From: CAYGKP01 sp964350605
GTDB taxonomy: Bacteria; Bacteroidota; Bacteroidia; Cytophagales; JAAEPT01
DNA length: 23,556 nt
Reading direction: 5' to 3'
Assembly: GCA_964350605.1 (NCBI GenBank)
Contig: CAYGKP010000012.1
Location: 1-23,556, forward strand
Part shown: positions 7,074 to 15,445 of the stretch, one piece after another
Position numbering within the stretch: the stretch's first letter is position 1
How the letters are laid out: every line of letters begins with the position of its first letter
Position numbers and translations under genes: made by a program
The notes under the pieces: model-generated
Told to the model about the DNA's origin: nothing
The model's input: the letters and a program-made list of their open reading frames with translations, nothing else
The model's database searches: none

Positions 7074-9980
7074 ATGCCCCGCATCCACACCGAGCAGGCC
7101 TTCGAGGACTTCATCGTCCTGCACCTCACCGAGCAGGCGGGCTACCTCCAACGCCCCGCCTCCGACTACGACGCGAGCGCAACGCTCCTGCCCGATGCCC
7201 TGCGCTCCTTCCTCCAGCAAAGCCAACCCAAAGCCTGGGAGCTTCTGGAAAACGTCCTGAGCGAAAAGGCCTGGCCCTCCCTACTGAAAGAGGTCCAAGC
7301 CATTCGCAAATCGAAAGGAACGCTCTACCTGCTACGCCACGAGGTCGAGGTCTATGGAGTCACCTTCGATCTTGCCTATTTCCGCCCCGCTCACGACCTG
7401 AACCCTGACACTCTCGCGCTTTACGCCGCCAACGAACTGGCCGTCGTCAAACAGGTGGAATACGAAGGCCCCGGTAAGGGGCGGCTCGACCTGCTCGTGG
7501 CCCTCAACGGCATCCCCGTGATGACCATCGAGCTCAAGAACCAGATCACCGGGCAAACCGCCGCCCACGCCCAAAAGCAGTACAACACCGACCGCGATCC
7601 GAAACAGACTCTATTCAAGCCTCGCGAGGGTGCGCTCGTTCACTTCGCCGTCGACACCGACGTGGCCTACATGAGCACCAAGCTCGCAGGTAGGAAGACC
7701 TTTTGGCTGCCCTTCAACAAAGGCAACGACAAGGGCGCAGGCAACCCAGCCGTCGAAGGAAAGCACCGCACCCATTACCTCTGGGAGGAAGCCTGGCAGC
7801 GTGACTCGCTGCTTGATCTAATCGGACGATTCCTGCATGACGACGGCGAGAAGCTCCTCTTCCCGCGCTACCACCAGATGGACGTGGTACGGAAACTCAG
7901 CGCCGACACCAAGGCCAACGGCGCAGGCAGCAGCTACCTGATTCAACACTCGGCGGGAAGTGGCAAGACCAACTCGATCTCCTGGCTCTCCTACCACCTG
8001 GCGACACTCTACAACGGAGAAGGCAAGAAGGTGTTCGACTCTGTGATCGTCGTCTCGGACCGCCGCGTCCTCGATGAGCAACTTCAGCGTGCCATCTCCC
8101 AGCTTGAGCACAAACCCGGCTTTGTCCAAACCATCGACAAAGATTCAAAACAGTTGGCTGATGCCCTGAGCGGTGGGGTACCCGTCATCATCACAACGAT
8201 CCAGAAGTTTCCCTTCGTTGTCGAGAAACTCAATAAGCTGCCCGGCAATCACTTCGCTATCATCATCGATGAGGCACACAGCTCACAAGGCGGAACCGCA
8301 AGCCGCCGACTCAAAGAGGCCCTCACCGAGGAGCCAGACGGCGAGGACATGATCTATGACGAGGTAAGCCACGGTGGAAGAATCAAGAACATCAGCTACT
8401 TCGCCTTTACTGCCACACCCAAACCGAAGACCGTTGAACTTTTTGGCACCCCACAAGAGGATGGCTCGATTGCTCCATATCACAACTATTCCATGCGTCA
8501 AGCGATTGAGGAAGGCTTCATCCTTGATGTGCTCAGGAACTATGTGAGCTACGACACCTACTTCGGGATAACCAAAGCGATAAATGACAACCCTGAACTC
8601 CCCAAGAAAAAAGCGAACAAAGCCATTGGCCGATTTCTAAGTCTCCACCCTCACAATCTTTCTCAGAAGACTCAGGTGATGGTCGAGCATTTTAATACCG
8701 TCACCCGCCATAAGATTGGCGGAAAGGCAAAAGCGATGGTCGTGACAGGCTCACGCCAGCATGCCCTACGTTACTATCGAGCCTTCCAGCAATACATCAA
8801 GGAGCAGGGCTATGACCACATCAAACCTCTGGTTGCTTTCTCTGGAAGCCTTTTCGATGATGACCTGCAAAAGGAGATCACTGAGGGCCAGATCAACGGA
8901 TTCTCTGAGTCTGAGCTGCCCGATAAATTCTCGACAGACGAATACAAAATCCTGTTGGTTGCAGATAAGTACCAAACAGGGTTCGACCAGCCACTGCTAC
9001 AAGCAATGTTCGTTGACAAGCAAATGAGTGGTGTCAAGATGGTACAGACGCTATCCCGTCTCAATCGAACTTTTCCTGGAAAGGATGACACCTTCATCCT
9101 TGACTTTGCCAACAGTCGAGAAGAGGTTCTTAAAGCCTTCCAAGAATTTTACGAGGTGTCTCACTTGGCTGAGTCAACTGACCCGCAACGCTTATACGAA
9201 ATCCGTCGAGAGCTTCTTGAAACTGGAATACTCCTGGAAGAGGAAATGCGAGGGCTCTTCTCATTGGTTCAAGGAGGTGTCAGCAAGCCAACGGCAAGAG
9301 ATCAAGGTAAGTTGAATCACTTCTTGGACCCCGCCGTCGATCGATACGTAGGAAAGCTCGAAGAAGAGCAAGACAAGTTCAAGAAGGACTTGCGGAGCTT
9401 CTTGAGTCTGTATGGCTGGCTCTGGCAAATTCTCCCCTTCCACTCCGATAGTCTTGAAGAACTGAGCCTCTACGGAAAGCACTTGATGGGTAAGCTACCC
9501 AAGCAAGAACTAGGTGAGCAGTTGCGCTTAACCGATGAGGTGGAGTTGGAGTACTATCGACTCCAAGTAGAAGCAGAGGGAGCACTTGAGCTTAAACCAG
9601 GGGCAGGAGAAGCGCTTCAACCCAATACTGCTGCGGGAACTGGCAGAAAGGATGAGGAAAAAGCCGCGTTGTCAGATATAATCAGCCAACTCAACGAGAA
9701 GCTCGGCACTGATTTTTCAGAGACGGACAAGCTTCTCTTTGACCAAGTACAAGCCGATCTTTTCTCAAATGAGCGATTGATGCAGCAGGCTAAGGATAGC
9801 TCCCCAGAGAATTTCCGTGATGTATTCGTAAAAGAGGCAAACGAAGCCTTTGTCCAGCGACACTCAGCAAACAGCAAGACAGTCGAAAAGTACTTTGAGA
9901 ATGAAGGTGTACGGTCACTGGTAATTGATGTATTCCTCAAACAGCTTTACGATCAAATGGGGGGACTGCGAAAACACTAG
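7074..9980 (+). CDS. hsdR: Type I restriction-modification endonuclease/translocase HsdR
   Basis: 968 residues, close to the usual family length. HsdR joins HsdM2S to form the ATP-dependent restriction enzyme that pulls in DNA and cuts away from unmethylated sites. An N-terminal nuclease domain shows the PD-(D/E)xK pattern: 'GRLDLLV' (Asp139) and 'IELK' (Glu153, Lys155). The SF2 motor follows: Walker A 'SAGSGKTNS' (near 293-301), DEAH (near 399-402), 'FTATPKPKT', 'DKYQTGFDQP' and 'QTLSRLNRT' (motif VI). The C-terminal helical region (about 700-968) is expected to contact HsdM. It follows hsdS after 2 bases and precedes the SRAP gene by only 4 bases. The first third is GC-rich and the rest clearly AT-richer, consistent with the mosaic seen in hsdM. 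Confidence 0.95.
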   Translation: MPRIHTEQAFEDFIVLHLTEQAGYLQRPASDYDASATLLPDALRSFLQQSQPKAWELLENVLSEKAWPSLLKEVQAIRKSKGTLYLLRHEVEVYGVTFDLAYFRPAHDLNPDTLALYAANELAVVKQVEYEGPGKGRLDLLVALNGIPVMTIELKNQITGQTAAHAQKQYNTDRDPKQTLFKPREGALVHFAVDTDVAYMSTKLAGRKTFWLPFNKGNDKGAGNPAVEGKHRTHYLWEEAWQRDSLLDLIGRFLHDDGEKLLFPRYHQMDVVRKLSADTKANGAGSSYLIQHSAGSGKTNSISWLSYHLATLYNGEGKKVFDSVIVVSDRRVLDEQLQRAISQLEHKPGFVQTIDKDSKQLADALSGGVPVIITTIQKFPFVVEKLNKLPGNHFAIIIDEAHSSQGGTASRRLKEALTEEPDGEDMIYDEVSHGGRIKNISYFAFTATPKPKTVELFGTPQEDGSIAPYHNYSMRQAIEEGFILDVLRNYVSYDTYFGITKAINDNPELPKKKANKAIGRFLSLHPHNLSQKTQVMVEHFNTVTRHKIGGKAKAMVVTGSRQHALRYYRAFQQYIKEQGYDHIKPLVAFSGSLFDDDLQKEITEGQINGFSESELPDKFSTDEYKILLVADKYQTGFDQPLLQAMFVDKQMSGVKMVQTLSRLNRTFPGKDDTFILDFANSREEVLKAFQEFYEVSHLAESTDPQRLYEIRRELLETGILLEEEMRGLFSLVQGGVSKPTARDQGKLNHFLDPAVDRYVGKLEEEQDKFKKDLRSFLSLYGWLWQILPFHSDSLEELSLYGKHLMGKLPKQELGEQLRLTDEVELEYYRLQVEAEGALELKPGAGEALQPNTAAGTGRKDEEKAALSDIISQLNEKLGTDFSETDKLLFDQVQADLFSNERLMQQAKDSSPENFRDVFVKEANEAFVQRHSANSKTVEKYFENEGVRSLVIDVFLKQLYDQMGGLRKH

Positions 9981-9984
9981 CTAG

Positions 9985-10536
9985 ATGTGCGGACGCTTCG
10001 CCATCGGGGTCGGGAAACAGGTCATCGAGAAGTACTTCGGTGAGACAGCAGGCGCAGGGAGCCTCTTCGAGGCGTTGGGAGCCTCCGTACCCGCCTACAA
10101 CCTCGCGCCCTCTCAGCGAGCCCCTGTACTGACCCCAGCGGGCTGGGAGCTCCCGGTCTGGGGCCTGCGCCCCAGCTGGGCGCGCCTCAAGGGGCTCCCC
10201 GCACAATTCAACGCCCGCCTGGAAACCGCTACCGAGAGGGCTTACTTCCGATCCGCTTTTGGGGCTCGACACTGCGTTGTACCGATGACGGGCTGGTTCG
10301 AGTGGAAGGTGCTAGGCAAGTCCAAACAGCCGCACTATGTGAGCCGCTCAGACGGCCATCTGATCGGTCTAGCTGGACTCTGGGAGGAGGACTTAATTGA
10401 GGAGACCGGGGAGCTCCTGCGGACTTTCACGATCCTCACCAAGGAGCCCACACCCAAGCTCAGCGAACTGCACCACCGCATGCCTGTTGTGCTCCTAGCA
10501 GGATTTGGGGGGTTCAATGGAAATCAAATGTTCTGA
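9985..10536 (+). pseudogene. SRAP/HMCES (yedK-like) gene, 5' part, cut by island insertion
   Basis: SRAP proteins form a covalent thiazolidine link between Cys2 and abasic sites in single-stranded DNA, shielding them during replication. This fragment keeps the catalytic Cys2 (MCGRF), the Asn of 'YNLAPSQ', the Glu of 'GWFEWK' and the His of 'HHRMPVVL'. After codon ~172 it runs into about ten unrelated residues and a stop at 10536. The missing C-terminus is present at 17690-17881, and joining codons 1-170 to it gives an in-frame 233-residue SRAP of normal length. The start is only 4 bases after the hsdR stop, with no separate promoter visible. The truncated product lacks the conserved 'VSPRVN' segment and is probably unstable or inactive, though all four active-site residues remain. 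Confidence 0.88.
10494..10502 (+). repeat. Putative attL core
   Basis: CCTAGCAGG at the point where SRAP homology ends. It aligns codon for codon with 17689-17697 (7 of 9 identical). Confidence 0.5.
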
Positions 10537-10887
10537 ATCATTTTTTATCACTTACCAATGAATAATTCTGCATCCATCCATCTATCCGGCATTCTCATTT
10601 GATTCCATCGTATACAATTGTTTCGATTTGTACACATGTTGTACTCAAAAATAAGGGTTTGAAGTGGGGAATGTCCAATTCGGCCATTATCGATCATTAG
10701 GATCACTTTTGGGAGTGATCCTCGAAGAGTGATCTGGATACGTTTTGAATCATAATTCTAGATTGGGGAGTGTGAGTATGCGCTCTGACTAATAATAATG
10801 GTTATAATGTGATGTAATTTATCCACACCCTCTGAACGACCGGTCAGATAGGTTAGTTTAAGAGCTAATCAATCCAAAGAACTCTAA
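10537..10887 (+). other. Left-end non-coding region of the island
   Basis: About 350 AT-rich bases between the SRAP fragment and the methyltransferase gene, with no credible ORF. It contains two TTGTAC copies 11 bases apart (10628-10633 and 10639-10644), TGTACTCA shared with the right end, and the GATCACT dyad cluster listed separately. It must hold the promoter of the five-gene operon and probably the left integrase arm sites; I could not fix a -33/-7 promoter pair with confidence. Confidence 0.6.
10699..10735. promoter_or_regulatory. Iterated AGTGATC dyads, candidate operator or arm sites
   Basis: AGGATCACT (10699-10707) and AGTGATCCT (10714-10722) form a perfect 9-bp inverted repeat with a 6-base loop. 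A third copy of the half-site, AGTGATC, follows at 10728-10734. Its position about 155 bases upstream of the methyltransferase start fits an operator for the island operon or integrase arm binding. There is no T-run, so it is not a terminator. Confidence 0.45.
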
Positions 10888-11790
10888 ATGGGCCGACAGA
10901 CAGGACAGCTTCACATAGCAACTGAAGACTTTGATCAAGTCGATTTTTCTGATGCCTTCCCGTTAGCTGACATCTCTTGTCGAGACAATTTGCGCTATAT
11001 GAGGAGACTACCGGATGAATCGATTAATCTGATCGCCACATCTCCGCCTTACAACATTGGTAAAGAGTATGAGAAAAAGCGCTCGCAAGAGGTTTACATC
11101 GAAGAACAAGCAGCCTGCATCGCGGAAGCAGTTCGCTTGCTTCATCCGAGCGGATCTATTTGCTGGCAAGTAGGTAATCACGTTGATAGTGGGGAAATCT
11201 TTCCGCTAGACATTCTGCTTTACCCTCTTTTCAAGAATCATGGTTTGAAGCTCAGAAATCGAATTATTTGGACTTTCGGCCATGGTTTACATTGCCAAAA
11301 GCGGTTCTCAGGCAGACACGAAACAATTCTCTGGTTTACTAAGTCTGATGATTACGACTTCAATCTTGACCCAATCCGGATACCGTCTAAATACCCTAAC
11401 AAAAAGCACTTCAAGGGCCCAAAGAAAGGGGAGATATCAAGCAACCCACTTGGGAAGAATCCTTCAGATGTCTGGGAAATGCCAAATGTCAAGTGGAATC
11501 ACATCGAGAAGACGGATCACCCTTGCCAGTTCCCTGTAGGGTTGGTTGAGAGGCTTGTTCTTGGCTTGACAAATAGGGGTGACAGTGTTCTGGACCCTTA
11601 TATGGGGGTAGGCTCCACGGCAATAGCCGCTCTAAAGAATGGTAGGAACGCATACGGTTGCGACGTTGATAAAGAGTACGTTCGGATCGCTAAAGACAGG
11701 ATAGAACAATTGAGGGCAGGGGCATTGCGTACCCGGCCAATGAACAAGCCTATTTATGAACCGCCCTCAAGAGGGACAGCAGAAGAATGA
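10888..11790 (+). CDS. Beta-class DNA methyltransferase, probably N4-cytosine (or N6-adenine)
   Basis: 300 residues. The catalytic motif IV 'TSPPYN' (Thr51-Asn56) precedes the AdoMet-binding motif I 'DPYMGVGST' (Asp236-Thr244), the beta-class order. 'HPCQFPVGLVERLV' (211-224) and 'GCDVDKEYVRIAKDRI' are the expected elements on either side of motif I. Ser-Pro-Pro-Tyr is most common in N4-cytosine enzymes, but adenine enzymes cannot be excluded. It is the first gene of the island operon, and its stop overlaps the next start by 4 bases (ATGA). Pairing with a BglII-like endonuclease suggests it protects host DNA at that enzyme's site. Whether it serves a plain Type II system or marks self-DNA for the whole five-gene operon is unknown. 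Confidence 0.9.
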   Translation: MGRQTGQLHIATEDFDQVDFSDAFPLADISCRDNLRYMRRLPDESINLIATSPPYNIGKEYEKKRSQEVYIEEQAACIAEAVRLLHPSGSICWQVGNHVDSGEIFPLDILLYPLFKNHGLKLRNRIIWTFGHGLHCQKRFSGRHETILWFTKSDDYDFNLDPIRIPSKYPNKKHFKGPKKGEISSNPLGKNPSDVWEMPNVKWNHIEKTDHPCQFPVGLVERLVLGLTNRGDSVLDPYMGVGSTAIAALKNGRNAYGCDVDKEYVRIAKDRIEQLRAGALRTRPMNKPIYEPPSRGTAEE

Positions 11791-12248
11791 GACTTAGCGG
11801 TACTTATGCCCTCCACGGGGGTGTGGAGGTTTGGCGAGATCGGGATCTCTATGAGTGGATAACCGACGTTCTTGAAGAGCCTGGTATTAGGGTTCAAAAG
11901 GGAGTTACGACCGAAATCAGGTCCCACATTAAACAGCAGTTGTTAAAGGAAGGTTGGGCGTTTGACGTAAAAGTGGACGCTGAATCTGATTTGACGGTAT
12001 TTTCTCGAAAAGATGATCTTGCAATACAGCTCCAGACTGGAAATATTAGTAGGTATGCCTATGACTTGTTAAAGCTAGAGCTACTTTATACAAAGAAGGA
12101 GATTGAGGCCGCAGCTTTGATTGTTCCAACTGGAACTGCGGCACTAAAGCTTGGAAGTAACATTGCAAATATTGACCGAATCTGGAAGGAGGCTAACATC
12201 TTCGACAGAGTAATCAATATTCCAATAATGTTTATCGCATTTGAATAA
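11787..12248 (+). CDS. BglII-like restriction endonuclease-fold protein
   Basis: 153 residues, shorter than BglII itself (223). The core 'DLAIQLQTGNISRYAYDLLKLELLY' region (about 77-101), preceded by Asp68 and followed by 'IEAAALIVPTGTAALKL', matches the general pattern of BglII/BstYI-type endonucleases: an acidic residue, a strand ending in E-x-Q, then an Asn and an Asp-containing helix. In BglII the catalytic triad is Asp84, Glu93 and Gln95. Here the E-x-Q position reads Gln81-Leu-Gln83, so the catalytic acid may be replaced; this rests on my unaided alignment. It is translationally coupled to the methyltransferase. Likely the nuclease partner, though possibly a DNA-binding subunit without cleavage activity. 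Family assignment is moderate. Confidence 0.6.
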   Translation: MRLSGTYALHGGVEVWRDRDLYEWITDVLEEPGIRVQKGVTTEIRSHIKQQLLKEGWAFDVKVDAESDLTVFSRKDDLAIQLQTGNISRYAYDLLKLELLYTKKEIEAAALIVPTGTAALKLGSNIANIDRIWKEANIFDRVINIPIMFIAFE

Positions 12249-12254
12249 GGATTT

Positions 12255-13541
12255 ATGCACTCTGTGGCCGTCAAACTAAAGCATGAAAGGGAGCTAAGGA
12301 TAGGCGAAGAGTCTAAGACGCCTAACACACATCCATTTTATGAGTACAAAAACTCAAGGCATGACCTGCCATTGATAGAGATTGATCATGAATATCTCAT
12401 TTATAGAATTGCAAATATCCGTACAATAATAGATCAGTTTGATTATATAAGGCAGGCTGGTCTTGCTGTAGGTTTTTTCTCCGATGGGGAAGAGAACGTC
12501 TCTGCTCAACAGGCCCAACATGAGATTCTTCTGAAAATTGCCAGAAAGGGAAAGTCTACTTCAGTCGTTCCGATCTACAGTGAGTTAGAAAACAGTGAAC
12601 AGAAGGATCCACTGATTATTACTGCCTCAGGAGTCGTTGTAAACGGAAACAGGAGACTATCGGCGATGAGGGACCTGCTATCGTCTGATAGTAAGAAGTA
12701 TGAGAGATTCAGGTTCGTTAGGTGCGCTGTATTGCCTGCCACTATAAGTGAAAAGGAAATAGAGGATATAGAGTTCCGGCTTCAGATGACGCCAGAAACA
12801 AGACTTCCTTATCTCTGGATTAACGAAGGATTTGGCATAAGAAAGAAGCTAAACAGAGGAGAGACATATGGCGACATTTCGACACTAATGAGGTCAAGAA
12901 AGCATGATGTAGAGGTTTCTCATAATATGGTCGTTGAGGCTGAGCAGTATTTGGAATGGGCTCAAAGACCCGCCGAGTATCACTTGGTGCAGGACGGAGA
13001 ACAAATGTTTAAAGAGTTATCCGTTGCCTTGCTTAGATCGAAAAACGAAGATGAGAAGGATATCCGGAGGAGGATGGCCTGGGGAATTTTCTCAACCAGT
13101 GCGAATAACCTTGATGGGAGAAAACATGATTATCGAATTGCCTTCGGTAAAGACTTCGATAGGGTCTTTGAAAAGATGATGCCAACCATAGATGAAGTGG
13201 TCCCAAGCATCGAGTCAGATGATCCTGACGATATTGATATCTCACTTGATAAAAGGCCCAACGAGTTCTTGAAGTTTATTCGCGCGTTTGATGATTTAAA
13301 AACAAGGCCAATTGTTACAAAGGAATTGATATCTGTTTGTGAGTCAGTGAAACAACAAGTCAAGGAAGAGGAGCTTGGGATGAATTCACTGAAGGCTGCG
13401 ACTGATGCTCACAAGAAGCTGTACGAGGTGGACTTAACTACTGCCGATCCGGGCACTTATGAGGAATTGGGAAAGCAGCTTGAAACGATTGAGAAGCAGG
13501 CTAGAAGGCTTCTGCACTCTCTAAGAGACATTCAAAAATAG
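12255..13541 (+). CDS. ParB/Srx-fold protein with GNRR motif
   Basis: 428 residues. The N-terminal ~140 residues resemble a ParB/sulfiredoxin-type domain: 'IDHEYLIYRIANIRTI' (about 43-58), then 'GVVVNGNRRLSAMRDL' (126-141), where N-G-N-R-R corresponds to the nucleotide-binding 'GxxRxxA' box of ParB and to the related DGQHR/DGNRR motifs of DNA-modification systems. ParB relatives bind DNA and use CTP or ATP as switches. The remaining ~290 residues are helical and charged, ending in a probable coiled coil ('QLETIEKQARRLLHSL'). An AAGGA ribosome binding site sits just before the ATG, 6 bases after the preceding stop. Probably a nucleotide-dependent DNA sensor or clamp working with the SNF2 ATPase; that role is inferred from context. 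Confidence 0.7.
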   Translation: MHSVAVKLKHERELRIGEESKTPNTHPFYEYKNSRHDLPLIEIDHEYLIYRIANIRTIIDQFDYIRQAGLAVGFFSDGEENVSAQQAQHEILLKIARKGKSTSVVPIYSELENSEQKDPLIITASGVVVNGNRRLSAMRDLLSSDSKKYERFRFVRCAVLPATISEKEIEDIEFRLQMTPETRLPYLWINEGFGIRKKLNRGETYGDISTLMRSRKHDVEVSHNMVVEAEQYLEWAQRPAEYHLVQDGEQMFKELSVALLRSKNEDEKDIRRRMAWGIFSTSANNLDGRKHDYRIAFGKDFDRVFEKMMPTIDEVVPSIESDDPDDIDISLDKRPNEFLKFIRAFDDLKTRPIVTKELISVCESVKQQVKEEELGMNSLKAATDAHKKLYEVDLTTADPGTYEELGKQLETIEKQARRLLHSLRDIQK

Positions 13542-13547
13542 GGTGCC

Positions 13548-15443
13548 TTGAGCCAAGAATCTGTACTGGAAATATTAATTGACTACAACCGGGAGTCGGG
13601 TGTTGGCGAACTATCTGTGAATTCAATTGACCCACAAGGAGTGGCCTGGCAAAGAATTAGGCAGGCCGTGGCTCAGATCACAGATGAATATCGATTTTCG
13701 CCAACGGCAGTTTCAATGCCTTGGCCTAGGGTTCTTGATATTATCAAGATGTTCGAATCTTATCAGAGGGCATGGGGCTTCAGATTCCGGCCTACTAGTT
13801 CCTCAAAGGAGGTAATTCGGCAGTTTATTCAAAGGAATAATGAAGTACAAAGGATAACAGACGAGGGGCTCTCCTTAACTTCTGCTGATTCGATCGCCAG
13901 CAACCTAGTAGCCTTCGGCTTTAGTCCTGGCTACTTGAGAAACTTCCAGCTAAGAGATCTGGCATCGTTGCTTTCGATGCCCAATGGTGCCAATTTTTCA
14001 GTTCCGGGTGCGGGAAAGACGACAGTGACTTTTGCCTTGCACCTCCTTTCTCGTCAGCCTGATTGGAAACTTTTGGTGGTATCTCCAAAGAATGCGTTCG
14101 GGGCTTGGAACGATGTTGTATCGGAGTGTATTCCCGATGAAAGTAGGCCAGAGGCTGAGGAATTTTGCCAATTAGTTGGTGGGGCGGGCGCAGTTGGTTC
14201 GCTTTTGAATTCGGGTTCTGGGAATCGGTTTTTAATCAGTTATGATCAATTGATCACTGCATACGAACCTATAAGGAGGTTTCTGTTAAAGCATCCTGTC
14301 CATCTTGTTCTTGATGAATCTCACAGGATGAAGGGGGGTATGGCGGTCAGGAGAGGGTCAGCTCTGCTTAGCCTGTCAACGTTGCCTGTTCGCCGAGATA
14401 TCTTGTCAGGTACGCCAATGCCTAATGCTCCCTCAGATATCCAATCACAGATAGACTTTCTTTGGCCGGGGACCGGGTTAGGCTCCCGAATATCTGCTGG
14501 AGCAGCTCCTAGAGATGTTATTGCAAATCTCTTCGTAAGAACAACAAAAACTGACCTCAATTTACCGCCAATCGAACGACACTACAGGTCATTTGACATG
14601 AATAAGGGTCAAATGGCATTGTATGGGATACTCCGAAAGGAAGCATTAAAGCAATTGAGTTCATTTAGAGATGGCGGCGGAGCAGATATCATTAGAGCAA
14701 GAAAGTCTGTGATAAGGCTTTTACAGCTTTCAGTTAATCCGGTGCTAGCGTATGAAGCGATATTTCGTGATGCGCCTGGACTGGTTTCAGGTATTGGGCA
14801 GCAGATACTAGATGAGGGACCATCTCAAAAGATGCTTGGAGCTAGAGACTTCTCAAGGGAGTTGGCAGGAAAAGGCAGGAAGGTAGTTATCTGGACAATT
14901 TTCAGGAATACAATTGAACAGCTTGGATTAATGCTGGCAGATTTAAACCCAGTAATCATTGACGGAACAGTCCCAGTTGGCTCAGTTGAGGATGCAAATA
15001 CTAGAGAGGGCAGACTTAAAATTTTTAAAGGGGATCCGGATTGTATGCTATTGATTGCAAACCCAGCTGCAGCCGGTGAGGGTATAAGCCTTCATCACGT
15101 ATGCCATGATGCGATTTACTTGGATAGAAGCTATAACTCAACTCATTATTTGCAATCGATTGACCGAATACACCGACTTGGTCTAGCTAAAGACATTGTT
15201 ACGAACGTTTACTTCTTTAGAACAAAGTCGCCTGCTCAGCTTGGCTCAATCGACTATTCAGTTTCACGCCGCCTTGAATTCAAAATAAGAGAACTATCTA
15301 ATCTACTGTCGGATGTTGACTTGCATCAGCTCGCACTTGACGAGGAAGAGGCTGAGGTGCCATTAGACGAGAGCATCACGCAAGCAGATATCTCAGATCT
15401 GATTGCTGAGTTGGAAGGTCGACATTCTTCAGAGGACGATTAG
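13548..15443 (+). CDS. SNF2-family (SF2) helicase-like ATPase
   Basis: 631 residues, a complete SF2/SNF2 motor: Walker A 'PGAGKTTVTFAL' (153-164), 'LLVVSPKNAFGAWNDV' (motif Ia region, as in SNF2), Walker B 'VLDESH' (DESH 256-259), 'LSGTPMPN' (motif III, near 286-293), 'NPAAAGEGISLHHV' (motif V) and 'QSIDRIHRLGL' (motif VI). SNF2 enzymes move along double-stranded DNA rather than unwinding it. The N-terminal ~130 residues are unassigned and the C-terminus is acidic. It starts with TTG, 6 bases after the previous stop; the next in-frame ATG would remove 56 residues, so TTG is preferred. It is the motor component of the island operon and could load on DNA through the ParB-like or methyltransferase partners. 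Confidence 0.9.
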   Translation: MSQESVLEILIDYNRESGVGELSVNSIDPQGVAWQRIRQAVAQITDEYRFSPTAVSMPWPRVLDIIKMFESYQRAWGFRFRPTSSSKEVIRQFIQRNNEVQRITDEGLSLTSADSIASNLVAFGFSPGYLRNFQLRDLASLLSMPNGANFSVPGAGKTTVTFALHLLSRQPDWKLLVVSPKNAFGAWNDVVSECIPDESRPEAEEFCQLVGGAGAVGSLLNSGSGNRFLISYDQLITAYEPIRRFLLKHPVHLVLDESHRMKGGMAVRRGSALLSLSTLPVRRDILSGTPMPNAPSDIQSQIDFLWPGTGLGSRISAGAAPRDVIANLFVRTTKTDLNLPPIERHYRSFDMNKGQMALYGILRKEALKQLSSFRDGGGADIIRARKSVIRLLQLSVNPVLAYEAIFRDAPGLVSGIGQQILDEGPSQKMLGARDFSRELAGKGRKVVIWTIFRNTIEQLGLMLADLNPVIIDGTVPVGSVEDANTREGRLKIFKGDPDCMLLIANPAAAGEGISLHHVCHDAIYLDRSYNSTHYLQSIDRIHRLGLAKDIVTNVYFFRTKSPAQLGSIDYSVSRRLEFKIRELSNLLSDVDLHQLALDEEEAEVPLDESITQADISDLIAELEGRHSSEDD

Positions 15444-15445
15444 AC

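Noticed and set aside
3704..9980. Treating the hsd genes as part of the 7.2-kb island
   Set aside because: The SRAP gene starts after hsdR and is interrupted only between 10495 and 17689, so the hsd locus was already upstream when the island arrived.
10494..10502. Calling the attachment core exact
   Set aside because: The two 9-bp copies differ at two positions, so the crossover could lie a few bases either way; only the gene-level junction is certain.
10699..10722. Strong hairpin read as a terminator for the truncated SRAP gene
   Set aside because: No T-run follows the stem on either strand, and a third half-site copy nearby fits protein binding better.
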